Shown here piece after piece: positions 33,928-41,130 of a stretch of DNA of 64,000 nt. Made by a program: the position numbers and the translations under genes. The DNA is from Flavobacterium cauense R2A-7. Its GTDB lineage: Bacteria > Bacteroidota > Bacteroidia > Flavobacteriales > Flavobacteriaceae. Position 1 is the stretch's first letter. Each line of letters opens with the position of its first letter. The stretch is taken from contig NZ_AVBI01000019.1 of assembly GCF_000498475.1 (NCBI RefSeq), forward strand, positions 647,268 through 711,267. The letters run 5' to 3'. The notes below the pieces were generated by a model. It searched no databases. It was given only the letters and a program-made list of their open reading frames with translations, and was not told where the DNA came from.

Positions 33928-34836
33928 ATGACAACAAGAAACAAGATTTTATTAGGTATAGTTTCGTTATTTTTTCTAACCAGCTACCAAAACAATTCCT
34001 GCAATTGCGATTATACAAAAAATTATTACCAATTGGTGTACCAAGCAGAAATACATTATTTAAGCAATGAGTTTTCCGAAGCGTACACACTTTTAAAAAA
34101 GGCAGACAGCAATTGCGGAGGCTTATTGAACCAAGAGGAAATTAATGAAACCCGAATAATGGCAGAATGCTGCATGAGATTGGGTAAGGAAAAGGAAGTG
34201 CTCCATTATCTTAAAAGTTATGTCGATCATGGAATGAAACTAAGTAATGTGGAGAGTAGTGATATCTTTGCCCCACTGAAAAAAAATCCGGAATGGAACA
34301 ATTTAGTAGTTTATGCAAATGCGGCCAATGCGGCCTTCGACAAAAAAATCAATAAGGAGCTTCGTGAAGAAATAATCCAAATGAAAATTGCTGATCAAAA
34401 AGTGCGTCAACAGCCAATAAACTGGCAAGTAGTACAGAAAACGGACAGCCTGAACGAAATTCGTATTAAAGAGATAATTAAACAATACGGTTACCCAAAT
34501 GCAGATTTAATAGGACCTTCGACATGGGAATCAAGAACGGATATCACGGTTATGCTCATGCATTTTAACGACACTACCTACTTTAAACCCGTTTTATTAG
34601 ACTACATTCGCAAGGGACAGGCCGCTCCAAATTTGTTAGCCAACATGATAGATAGCAGATTAAGGTTTGCAGGGCAATATTCATATGGAATCTATGATAA
34701 TGTTGATTCCACAGCAATCAAAGACTTTCACAAAATAGATGAGCGCAGGATGGCTATCGGCTTACCTCCTTATAAACTGCGGAAAAAAAAGATGGAAATA
34801 ATACGGAAAAAATATCCAGAACTATTTAAAAAATAA
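33928..34836 (+). CDS. secreted DUF6624-like protein
   Basis: 302 residues. A hydrophobic signal segment covers about 6-20, followed by a Cys-rich start (NNSCNCDY). Residues about 30-100 look like helical repeats. From about 165 the sequence IIKQYGYPNADLIG, VMLMHFNDTTYF, LLANMIDSRLRFAGQYSYGI follows the pattern I associate with DUF6624, a domain of unknown function common in Bacteroidota. The C-terminal basic tail ends KKYPELFKK. It lies 9 bases after miaA, so is probably co-transcribed. Confidence 0.65.
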   Translation: MTTRNKILLGIVSLFFLTSYQNNSCNCDYTKNYYQLVYQAEIHYLSNEFSEAYTLLKKADSNCGGLLNQEEINETRIMAECCMRLGKEKEVLHYLKSYVDHGMKLSNVESSDIFAPLKKNPEWNNLVVYANAANAAFDKKINKELREEIIQMKIADQKVRQQPINWQVVQKTDSLNEIRIKEIIKQYGYPNADLIGPSTWESRTDITVMLMHFNDTTYFKPVLLDYIRKGQAAPNLLANMIDSRLRFAGQYSYGIYDNVDSTAIKDFHKIDERRMAIGLPPYKLRKKKMEIIRKKYPELFKK

Positions 34837-34851
34837 TCCATACTATACAAA

Positions 34852-35583
34852 ATGCCAATATCCCCAAATTTCACTTCCCTATATTCGCACGAATGGGAAA
34901 TTAATTTTACCCAATGCGCTCCAAACGGCTTTTTAAAGTATGTAGATTTGTGCAATTTACTGCAACTTACCGCTGCGGAACATTCTATTTTAGGCGGACT
35001 GAGTTTTAATGATATGCAACAGCACCATCAGGCATGGGTGTTAAGCCGGATTCGGGTGGAAATTGAAACTTTACCAAAATGGATGGATAAAGTGACTGTA
35101 AAAACATGGATTGAACTTCTGGACGGCAATAAATCGATTCGTAACATTGAAATGTACCTTGACGGAAAGAAAATTGTTGGTGCAACGACGTATTGGGCCG
35201 TTTTAAATACGAAGTTGCGAAAATCGGAGCCGTTGGCGTTACCACACGAACATTTTGAAAAATATGTTGATCGCAAAGCTACATCACAAAGATTTATGAG
35301 AATAAACGTGCTTCAGGAAACTGAAAAAATTGCTGATAGAACAGTAGTTTTATCCGATTTGGATATTGTAAATCACGTGAATAACACAAAATATCTGGAA
35401 TGGTGCCTTGATACTCTAAATCCGAAAACGATACTGAAACAGGAAATAAAAAATTTGGAAATGAATTTTCTGCGGGAGCTGAATTGGAATGATAAAGTGG
35501 AACTTCATTCGGATGACAAAGGTTTCTTTACGGTTACGAAAGACGAAAAGGTTTGTTTTGCTTTGGTTTTGGAACGGAAATAA
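34852..35583 (+). CDS. acyl-ACP thioesterase
   Basis: Releases fatty acids from acyl carrier protein. 243 residues, a double hot-dog FatA/FatB-like protein (PF01643 type). The first hot-dog has SHEWEINFTQCAPNGFLKYVDLCNLLQLTAAEHS and AWVLSRIRVEIETLPKW; the second has DLDIVNHVNNTKYLEWCLD, with Asn174 and His175 matching the catalytic Asn/His of plant FatB. Last gene of the plus-strand run; repeat copy C follows. Confidence 0.9.
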   Translation: MPISPNFTSLYSHEWEINFTQCAPNGFLKYVDLCNLLQLTAAEHSILGGLSFNDMQQHHQAWVLSRIRVEIETLPKWMDKVTVKTWIELLDGNKSIRNIEMYLDGKKIVGATTYWAVLNTKLRKSEPLALPHEHFEKYVDRKATSQRFMRINVLQETEKIADRTVVLSDLDIVNHVNNTKYLEWCLDTLNPKTILKQEIKNLEMNFLRELNWNDKVELHSDDKGFFTVTKDEKVCFALVLERK

Positions 35584-35616
35584 GTTTTTAAAAAAAATGT
35601 TGTTTCAATAACAAAA

Positions 35617-35765
35617 AGCCCTAACCCCGATTGCAGTGGAAAGCATTTTGAAATAAAAAAGTAGAAGTTCCTGAAGAAAAAAAGCGACCAACGGAAGCTC
35701 TTTTTTGTTCTTTGGAACTTCTTTTTTTATGAAAAATCTTGGAGCGGAAAGCGGGAAACAGTTTC
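35617..35765 (+). repeat. structured intergenic repeat, copy C
   Basis: Opens AGCCCTAACCCCGATTGCAGTGG and closes GGAGCGGAAAGCGGGAAACAG, the same arms as copies A, B and D. The central insert is longer: GAAGTTCC (35664-35671) / GGAACTTC (35714-35721) with flanking A and T runs and an inner hairpin AAAAAAAGC / GCTCTTTTTT. It lies between convergent genes. Confidence 0.7.
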
Positions 35766-35768
35766 ACA

Positions 35769-35797
35769 TAAAAAAAAGCTCTGATTTCTCAGAGCTT
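35769..35797 (-). terminator. terminator of the rprX-rprY unit
   Basis: AAGCTCTGA (35776-35784) / TCAGAGCTT (35789-35797), T run on the minus strand. Confidence 0.85.
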
Positions 35798-35830
35798 CTT
35801 AACCAATATAATTTATTAACTAATAACTAT

Positions 35831-36547
35831 CTATTCTGCCGCTTTGCTTTTTACCACCAAACGGAACCCTTCACCGTGAATGTTTAAAATTTCAACGTCT
35901 TCATCGGATTTCAGGTATTTACGCAATTTTGCGATATACACATCCATACTTCTGGAAGTGAAGTAGTTGTCGTCTCTCCATATTTTTGTCAACGCCAATT
36001 CACGAGGCATTAAATCATTTTCATGCAAGGCCAACATTTTAAGCAATTCGTTCTCTTTTGGAGACAATTTGATTGGTTCGTCGCCAGGGAACGTTAGAAA
36101 ACGCAATTTTGAGTTTAAATGGAATTTACCGATTTCAAATTCAAATTTGGTGTTGTCTGTTTTGGTTTCGGAAGCTTTACGCATGATGATGGCTTTGATT
36201 TTCATCAATAATACTTCCGAATCAAACGGTTTGTTTAAATAATCGTCGGCTCCTACTTTGTATCCTTTCAAAACGTCTTCTTTCATCGATTTCGCTGTTA
36301 GGAAAATGATAGGCACCTCTTTGTTTTTTTCGCGGATTTCTCTTGCCAAAGTATAACCGTCTTTGTAAGGCATCATCACGTCAAGAATACACAAATCGTA
36401 ATTGTCTTTCTTGAATTTTTCGAAACCTTCCATTCCGTTTTTAGCTAAAGTAACCTCGAAATCATTTATAATTAAATAATCTTTTAAAACCGCTCCGAAA
36501 TTTGGATCATCTTCTACTAATAGAATTTTTTTGTTAGTTGTATCCAT
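35831..36547 (-). CDS. rprY: OmpR/PhoB-type response regulator, RprY-like
   Basis: 238 residues. Receiver domain 1-120 with phosphoacceptor Asp56 in LCILDVMMPYKDGY and the conserved Lys in NKPFDSE; winged-helix DNA-binding domain about 135-232 with LSPKENELLKMLALHENDL and SMDVYIAKLRKYL. RprY-type regulators in Bacteroidota control envelope and stress genes. The histidine kinase gene lies 5 bases upstream, so the pair is one unit. Confidence 0.93.
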   Translation of the reverse strand: MDTTNKKILLVEDDPNFGAVLKDYLIINDFEVTLAKNGMEGFEKFKKDNYDLCILDVMMPYKDGYTLAREIREKNKEVPIIFLTAKSMKEDVLKGYKVGADDYLNKPFDSEVLLMKIKAIIMRKASETKTDNTKFEFEIGKFHLNSKLRFLTFPGDEPIKLSPKENELLKMLALHENDLMPRELALTKIWRDDNYFTSRSMDVYIAKLRKYLKSDEDVEILNIHGEGFRLVVKSKAAE

Positions 36548-36552
36548 ATTTT

Positions 36553-38136
36553 TTAATTTATTAAAGGCATTTTTATGGTAAAGGTACTTCCCTTTCCTTT
36601 TTCACTTTCTACAAAAATCTGACCGTTATGGTCGTCTATAATTCTTTTTACATAAGCCAACCCTAAACCATGTCCTTTGACATTATGCAGGTCGCCGGTG
36701 TGCTCTCTGTAAAACTTTTCAAATATTCTCTTTTGGGCTATTTTGCTCATTCCGGCGCCATAGTCCTTTACTTTTATAAGGATATAGTCTTTTACATTTT
36801 CCGTTGAAACCTCAATTACGGGCGTTTCCGGAGAATATTTTATGGCATTATCCAATATGTTAACCATCACATTCGTAAAATGAACATCGTTTAATAAAAT
36901 CGTGTTTCGTTTGGCTTCCAGATTTACCCGAATTGTTCCTCCACGATCTTCGATAATCAGATTCACGTGTTCTATGGCATCTTCAATAATATCGTGAACG
37001 TTGGTTGGTTCTTTGCTGATTTCTAACTCTTTGCGCTCCAATTTTGAAATTCGGAGTACGTTTTCCACCTGCGCGTGCATTCGTTTGTTTTCGTCGCGAA
37101 TCATTTGAAGATAACGTTGCACTTTTTCTTTATCTTCTATAATTTTTGGGTTTTTAATCGCATCTAAAGCAAGATTAATGGTTGCTATAGGTGTTTTAAA
37201 CTCATGCGTCATATTGTTAATGAAATCGGTTTTAATTTCCGAAATCTGTTTTTGTTTAATCAATTGGTTCAGTGCACTGAAATAAGCGACAATAATTACC
37301 AATGTAAAAATGAGCGATAACGATGTGATGCCTACCAGCGATGAAAACAAAAATTTTCCTTTGTGAGGGAAACTTACCAGCAACTGGTATTTGTTTTCGT
37401 TATCATTGTCTGTAAAAACCGGAATGCTGTAGGTTGACTTTTTATCGAAATTGAAATCTTCCGATTTTATTTTCGTAGCCAATCCGTTACTGTAAATACC
37501 GAATTCGAATGGCGTTTTCACACCGTACTGGCGTAATTCGTTGGCCAACATTGCATTAAGCCGCTCTTTCGAAATCCTGTCCTGCAAGGGTTTTAAAGCT
37601 ACAATGTCCTTGAAATATATCTCAAATTGTGCTTTATCCAAAATATCGAGCGATCCGGATTTTTCTAGAGTTATGTCCGGCGTGCTTTTTTTCTGAATTC
37701 CGGAATTATCGATGATGTTTCCGTTAAAAATTTCTGTTTTACGTTTTGCAACGAAACTTTTTAGCGGCACCGAATCAGAATTTTTATCAAAGAACGAACG
37801 GTTTAAATTGTAATCTTCTGAAATAATAGTATTCGAATAAATGATTTGCTCATTGGTTTTCGGATTGCGTTCCACAAAGAAATACTCTTTCAAGTCACTT
37901 TGCTTAGGGGCTTTCCCGATACTGTCTTTCAGTTTATTGTATTTTCTGTAAAATTCAAAGAACTCCTGCTGTTGCAATTTATCTGCCACATTACCCACAA
38001 CCTGTTGCACATGGTATTTGAATTGCTCTTCATTATTCTTATAAGAAGTATCAATCCAATACAGCTGAACGAGAATTATCCCCAAGAGGGACAAACTCAT
38101 CAAAACAACAAGCAATCGGAAACGCGTTTTATTCAT
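36553..38136 (-). CDS. rprX: sensor histidine kinase, RprX-like
   Basis: 527 residues from ATG 38136; a TTG one codon earlier gives no benefit. Two membrane segments (about 8-28 and 265-289) bracket a ~235-residue periplasmic sensor. The dimerisation domain has His311 in NNMTHEFKTPIATI; the ATPase domain has LDNAIKYSPETP, VKDYGAGMSKIAQKRIFEKFYR and GHGLGLAYVKRII. It phosphorylates RprY, encoded directly downstream. The -7 element TAATTTTG at 38149-38142 ends 5 bases before the ATG, so the mRNA may be leaderless. Confidence 0.93.
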   Translation of the reverse strand: MNKTRFRLLVVLMSLSLLGIILVQLYWIDTSYKNNEEQFKYHVQQVVGNVADKLQQQEFFEFYRKYNKLKDSIGKAPKQSDLKEYFFVERNPKTNEQIIYSNTIISEDYNLNRSFFDKNSDSVPLKSFVAKRKTEIFNGNIIDNSGIQKKSTPDITLEKSGSLDILDKAQFEIYFKDIVALKPLQDRISKERLNAMLANELRQYGVKTPFEFGIYSNGLATKIKSEDFNFDKKSTYSIPVFTDNDNENKYQLLVSFPHKGKFLFSSLVGITSLSLIFTLVIIVAYFSALNQLIKQKQISEIKTDFINNMTHEFKTPIATINLALDAIKNPKIIEDKEKVQRYLQMIRDENKRMHAQVENVLRISKLERKELEISKEPTNVHDIIEDAIEHVNLIIEDRGGTIRVNLEAKRNTILLNDVHFTNVMVNILDNAIKYSPETPVIEVSTENVKDYILIKVKDYGAGMSKIAQKRIFEKFYREHTGDLHNVKGHGLGLAYVKRIIDDHNGQIFVESEKGKGSTFTIKMPLIN

Positions 38137-38141
38137 CAAAA

Positions 38142-38149
38142 CAAAATTA
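38142..38149 (-). promoter_or_regulatory. -7 promoter element of rprX-rprY
   Basis: The minus strand reads TAATTTTG, 5 bases before ATG 38136. Confidence 0.4.
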
Positions 38150-38207
38150 ACATTTTAACATTTAGACCTTAAAAATATTAACCAAAGATTAACATCTGCC
38201 CTTCATT

Positions 38208-38792
38208 TTACAGATTATTCAATTCTTTAAGAATTTCGGTTACTTTTTTTTCAGACTCCTTTAAATCGATGTTTTCAATTACAAAATCACTCCTTTTTAT
38301 TTTCTCTTCTTCTGGCCATTGGTTTTGCATCCGTTCTAAAACCTGCGCCTTTGTAACTTTGTCGCGCTGCATAACTCGTTCAATTCTAACAGCTTCCGGA
38401 GCCGTTACCATTATTATTTTATCACAGTCTTTATAACTTCCGCTTTCAAAAAGTATGGCCGCTTCTTTAACAATAAAAGGTTCGTTTTTGTGTATTTTCA
38501 GCCATGTAAGAAAATGTTTTTTAACTTCCGGATGTACAACGCTATTAAGCTGTTCTAATTTTTTCGGATTGGAGAAAACAAGAGTCGCAATTTTTTTCCG
38601 ATCCAAAACATGGTTTTCTATTACATTTTCCTCAAAAACCGACTGTACCTTTTTAACCGTTTCCGGATTGTTCATTAGTTTTTTTGCTTCATCATCAGCA
38701 ATATACACAGGAACCCCAAGCGCTTTGAAATAGCCCGCTATGGTTGATTTTCCGCTACCGATGCCACCTGTAAGTCCGATTATCTTTGTCAT
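38208..38792 (-). CDS. coaE: dephospho-CoA kinase
   Basis: Last step of coenzyme A synthesis: phosphorylates the ribose 3'-hydroxyl of dephospho-CoA. 194 residues, P-loop GGIGSGKST at 9-17, ADDEAKKLM, HPEVKKHF, and VKEAAILFESG in the lid region. The glycosyltransferase gene ends 1 base before it, so the two are co-transcribed. coaBC, two steps earlier in the pathway, lies about 9 kb away on the same strand. Confidence 0.95.
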   Translation of the reverse strand: MTKIIGLTGGIGSGKSTIAGYFKALGVPVYIADDEAKKLMNNPETVKKVQSVFEENVIENHVLDRKKIATLVFSNPKKLEQLNSVVHPEVKKHFLTWLKIHKNEPFIVKEAAILFESGSYKDCDKIIMVTAPEAVRIERVMQRDKVTKAQVLERMQNQWPEEEKIKRSDFVIENIDLKESEKKVTEILKELNNL

Positions 38793-38793
38793 A

Positions 38794-39792
38794 TTATTTA
38801 TTAAAAAACAATTCCGGGAAAGCGGTTTCGGGCTGTTGTTTTTTCAATTTAATTTTGATGAACGACTGTAAAAACCCGACACCGTATCCGACAAACTGAA
38901 AAATGGCTGCAAAAACAGACAAAAATCCAATCCAGGGATTTAAATTTTCTATAGAACCGATCCAGAACAATAAAATAAAATAAGCCGCATATACTTTAAT
39001 CGGAATTGAAAATCCGAAGGCGAATAAAAGTAAAGAGAGCGCAAATCCAAACAGAAAAAGTGTAGGAAACCAAAACGTTATTTTACTGTATTTTGGGTAC
39101 CAGGAATCCAAAATAGGTCTGGCTTTTCCGAATTTATTAACTTGTTTGTAGAACTTACTGAAATCTATTCTTCGTTTATGATATACGTAGGAATCTTTGA
39201 ATAATCGGGTTTTGAAACCTTTTTCCCAAAGTCGGATGGACAAATCCGGGTCTTCTCCGGGATGAATATTTCCGAAACCACCCGACGCTTCAAAAGCCTT
39301 TTTAGACAATCCCATATTAAAACTTCTTGGCTGAAACTTTCCTATTTTTTCCGAACCGCCACGAACCCCACCTGTTGTTAAAAACGAAGTCATGGTAAAG
39401 TTTATTGCTTTTTGGACTGAAGAAAAGGAATCCAATGCATTATCGGGTCCGCCGAAACAATCCACGTACTTTTTCTTCAGGTTTTTATCTACCGAAGCCA
39501 AATAATCTTCCGGTAAAATACAATCCGAATCTAAAATCAAGAAGTAACTGCCCATGGCATGCTTCATCCCGAAATTTCTGGAATCGCCAGGACCGGAATT
39601 GGGCTTGCTGAAATAAGAAATAAACAATTTCCCTTCATACTTTTTAACCACATCCTTACAAGGTATAGTTGAACCGTCTTCAACTATAACAACTTCAAAA
39701 TCTTCATGATAAACCTGTTCTGCCAAACTTTTTAGCAGTTCCTCTACTTCATCAGGTCGGTTATACACCGGAATAATAAATGAAAAATACAT
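38794..39792 (-). CDS. family 2 glycosyltransferase with C-terminal membrane segments
   Basis: 332 residues. GT-A domain about 1-230: FIIPVYNRPDEVEELLKSL, VIVEDGSTIPC, GPGDSRNFGMKHA and LILDSDCILPEDY with the acidic DxD-like site. The last 100 residues contain about three membrane segments (FWFPTLFLFGFALSLLLFAFG and on), so it is held in the inner membrane, as in enzymes that use lipid-linked acceptors. Donor and acceptor are unknown. Its start is 89 bases from the end of the T9SS protein gene upstream. Confidence 0.88.
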   Translation of the reverse strand: MYFSFIIPVYNRPDEVEELLKSLAEQVYHEDFEVVIVEDGSTIPCKDVVKKYEGKLFISYFSKPNSGPGDSRNFGMKHAMGSYFLILDSDCILPEDYLASVDKNLKKKYVDCFGGPDNALDSFSSVQKAINFTMTSFLTTGGVRGGSEKIGKFQPRSFNMGLSKKAFEASGGFGNIHPGEDPDLSIRLWEKGFKTRLFKDSYVYHKRRIDFSKFYKQVNKFGKARPILDSWYPKYSKITFWFPTLFLFGFALSLLLFAFGFSIPIKVYAAYFILLFWIGSIENLNPWIGFLSVFAAIFQFVGYGVGFLQSFIKIKLKKQQPETAFPELFFNK

Positions 39793-39832
39793 TGCTGCAA
39801 ATAAATTTTAACAAAGGTAATGCTATAAAAAC

Positions 39833-39860
39833 AAAAAAGCCACTTGAAAAAGTGGCTTTT
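39833..39860 (-). terminator. terminator of the 366-residue T9SS protein gene
   Basis: AAAAGCCACTT / AAGTGGCTTTT with T run on the minus strand. Confidence 0.85.
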
Positions 39861-39881
39861 GAATTATTTTGAGTGAATTTA

Positions 39882-40982
39882 TTATTGCTTAACCACTTTA
39901 ATGGTTTTCGTTATTCCGTCAACATTTGCTTTAACCAAATAATTACCGGAAGAAAGTACAGACATGTCTAATTGGGTTTGTGCAGCATTTAATTGTTTTG
40001 ATAAAACTTCCTGTCCTAACATATTATAAACAGATACTGAAGATATTTCTGTAGAATAGGATAAATTTAAAACATCCTTAACCGGATTAGGATACGCTTT
40101 GAAAGCATCTGAAACAAAATCCTGAGCTGATAACAGTTGATTAGTGGACACTTTCAAACAAAAGGTTCCTTCTGAAGTAGCATCATAACCAGAAACCCTA
40201 ACATAATACGTTTGACCTACATTTACAGGAGCATCCGAAATAATTGAATTCCAAGAGAAACCATTACTTAAGGTTGTAGTCCCTCCATCCTGATCGCAAC
40301 TCACTTCTGTTAAAGAACCACAAGTTCCTGAATATAATGAAATCTCAGAATCGACAAGAGTTCCTCCGGTAAAATCTGTTGAAACATCTACTGTTGCAAT
40401 ACCACTTGGAACGGTAAATGAAAACCAAACATCGTTTTCACCGTATACGAAACAAGAAGCCGCAACTACCCCTGAATCTGTAGCGCCTGCATTTGTAGCA
40501 TTTGTATTGGTCCCATCACAAAAAGTAGAATCTACTGTTAATGAAATTGCATTCACACATTCGTCATTTGCTGGTGCAGGTGGAGGCGCACATGTCGCAG
40601 AGATACACTGGATAGTAGTAGTATGGCAATCGGAATCCGTTTCACAGCCATTACTCAAAGAGATATGAAATCTGACCGTGCTTACAGCGACAGCATTTAC
40701 AGTTAAGGGTGAATTCCCAAATGCAATTACGTTGTCTGAATCATCAGTTACCGTGATATAATTTCCTGCTCCGCCTGTTGCAGTAAATTCATAATCGTTC
40801 CCAATAATAAGACCGGTAATTACGGAATATTCGCCGGCATAATTACAACTTGTAATTTCCTGAACGACTCCCGTATTAGAGGAAGTTACATCCGAAAAAG
40901 GATATTGGCTGGTTGAAATACATTGCGCTTTAACCGCAACACCAACAAAAAATAAACAGATAAATAAAGTAATTTTTTTCAT
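39882..40982 (-). CDS. secreted Cys-rich protein with T9SS type A sorting domain
   Basis: 366 residues. Signal peptide 1-19 (ends VAVKAQ); an N-terminal Cys-rich domain about 20-135 with SDNVIAFGNSPLTV, of a type I have seen in T9SS cargo; a beta-sandwich about 140-275 (NDECVNAISL, ENDVWFSFTVPSG, SLYSGTCGSLTEVSCDQDGG); and the C-terminal sorting domain about 290-366 (AYPNPVKDVLNLSY ... IKVVKQ). It should be exported across the outer membrane and anchored or released. Its last ~240 residues are clearly paralogous to those of the next gene upstream, indicating a tandem duplication with loss of the large N-terminal region. Confidence 0.87.
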   Translation of the reverse strand: MKKITLFICLFFVGVAVKAQCISTSQYPFSDVTSSNTGVVQEITSCNYAGEYSVITGLIIGNDYEFTATGGAGNYITVTDDSDNVIAFGNSPLTVNAVAVSTVRFHISLSNGCETDSDCHTTTIQCISATCAPPPAPANDECVNAISLTVDSTFCDGTNTNATNAGATDSGVVAASCFVYGENDVWFSFTVPSGIATVDVSTDFTGGTLVDSEISLYSGTCGSLTEVSCDQDGGTTTLSNGFSWNSIISDAPVNVGQTYYVRVSGYDATSEGTFCLKVSTNQLLSAQDFVSDAFKAYPNPVKDVLNLSYSTEISSVSVYNMLGQEVLSKQLNAAQTQLDMSVLSSGNYLVKANVDGITKTIKVVKQ

Positions 40983-41080
40983 AAGCTTTTAGTAGTTTGG
41001 ATAAAAATAGTAAATATTTTCAGATAATTAACATTATTACATATTTCTTATAAAAAATAACAAATTACTCGTAAAAGCAT

Positions 41081-41109
41081 AAAAAAAGGTGGTCTTTCGA
41101 CCACCTTTT
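41081..41109 (-). terminator. terminator of the 822-residue T9SS protein gene
   Basis: AAAAGGTGGTC (41084-41094) / GACCACCTTTT (41099-41109), loop of 4. Confidence 0.88.
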
Positions 41110-41130
41110 AAAAAAAACAACGTGTTTAGA

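Noticed and set aside
35705..35887. A 60-codon open frame across repeat copy C
   Set aside because: It lies within the repeat hairpin and the terminator of rprY; no support as a gene.
38137..38139. TTG as the first codon of rprX
   Set aside because: ATG follows directly and the leader is already very short.
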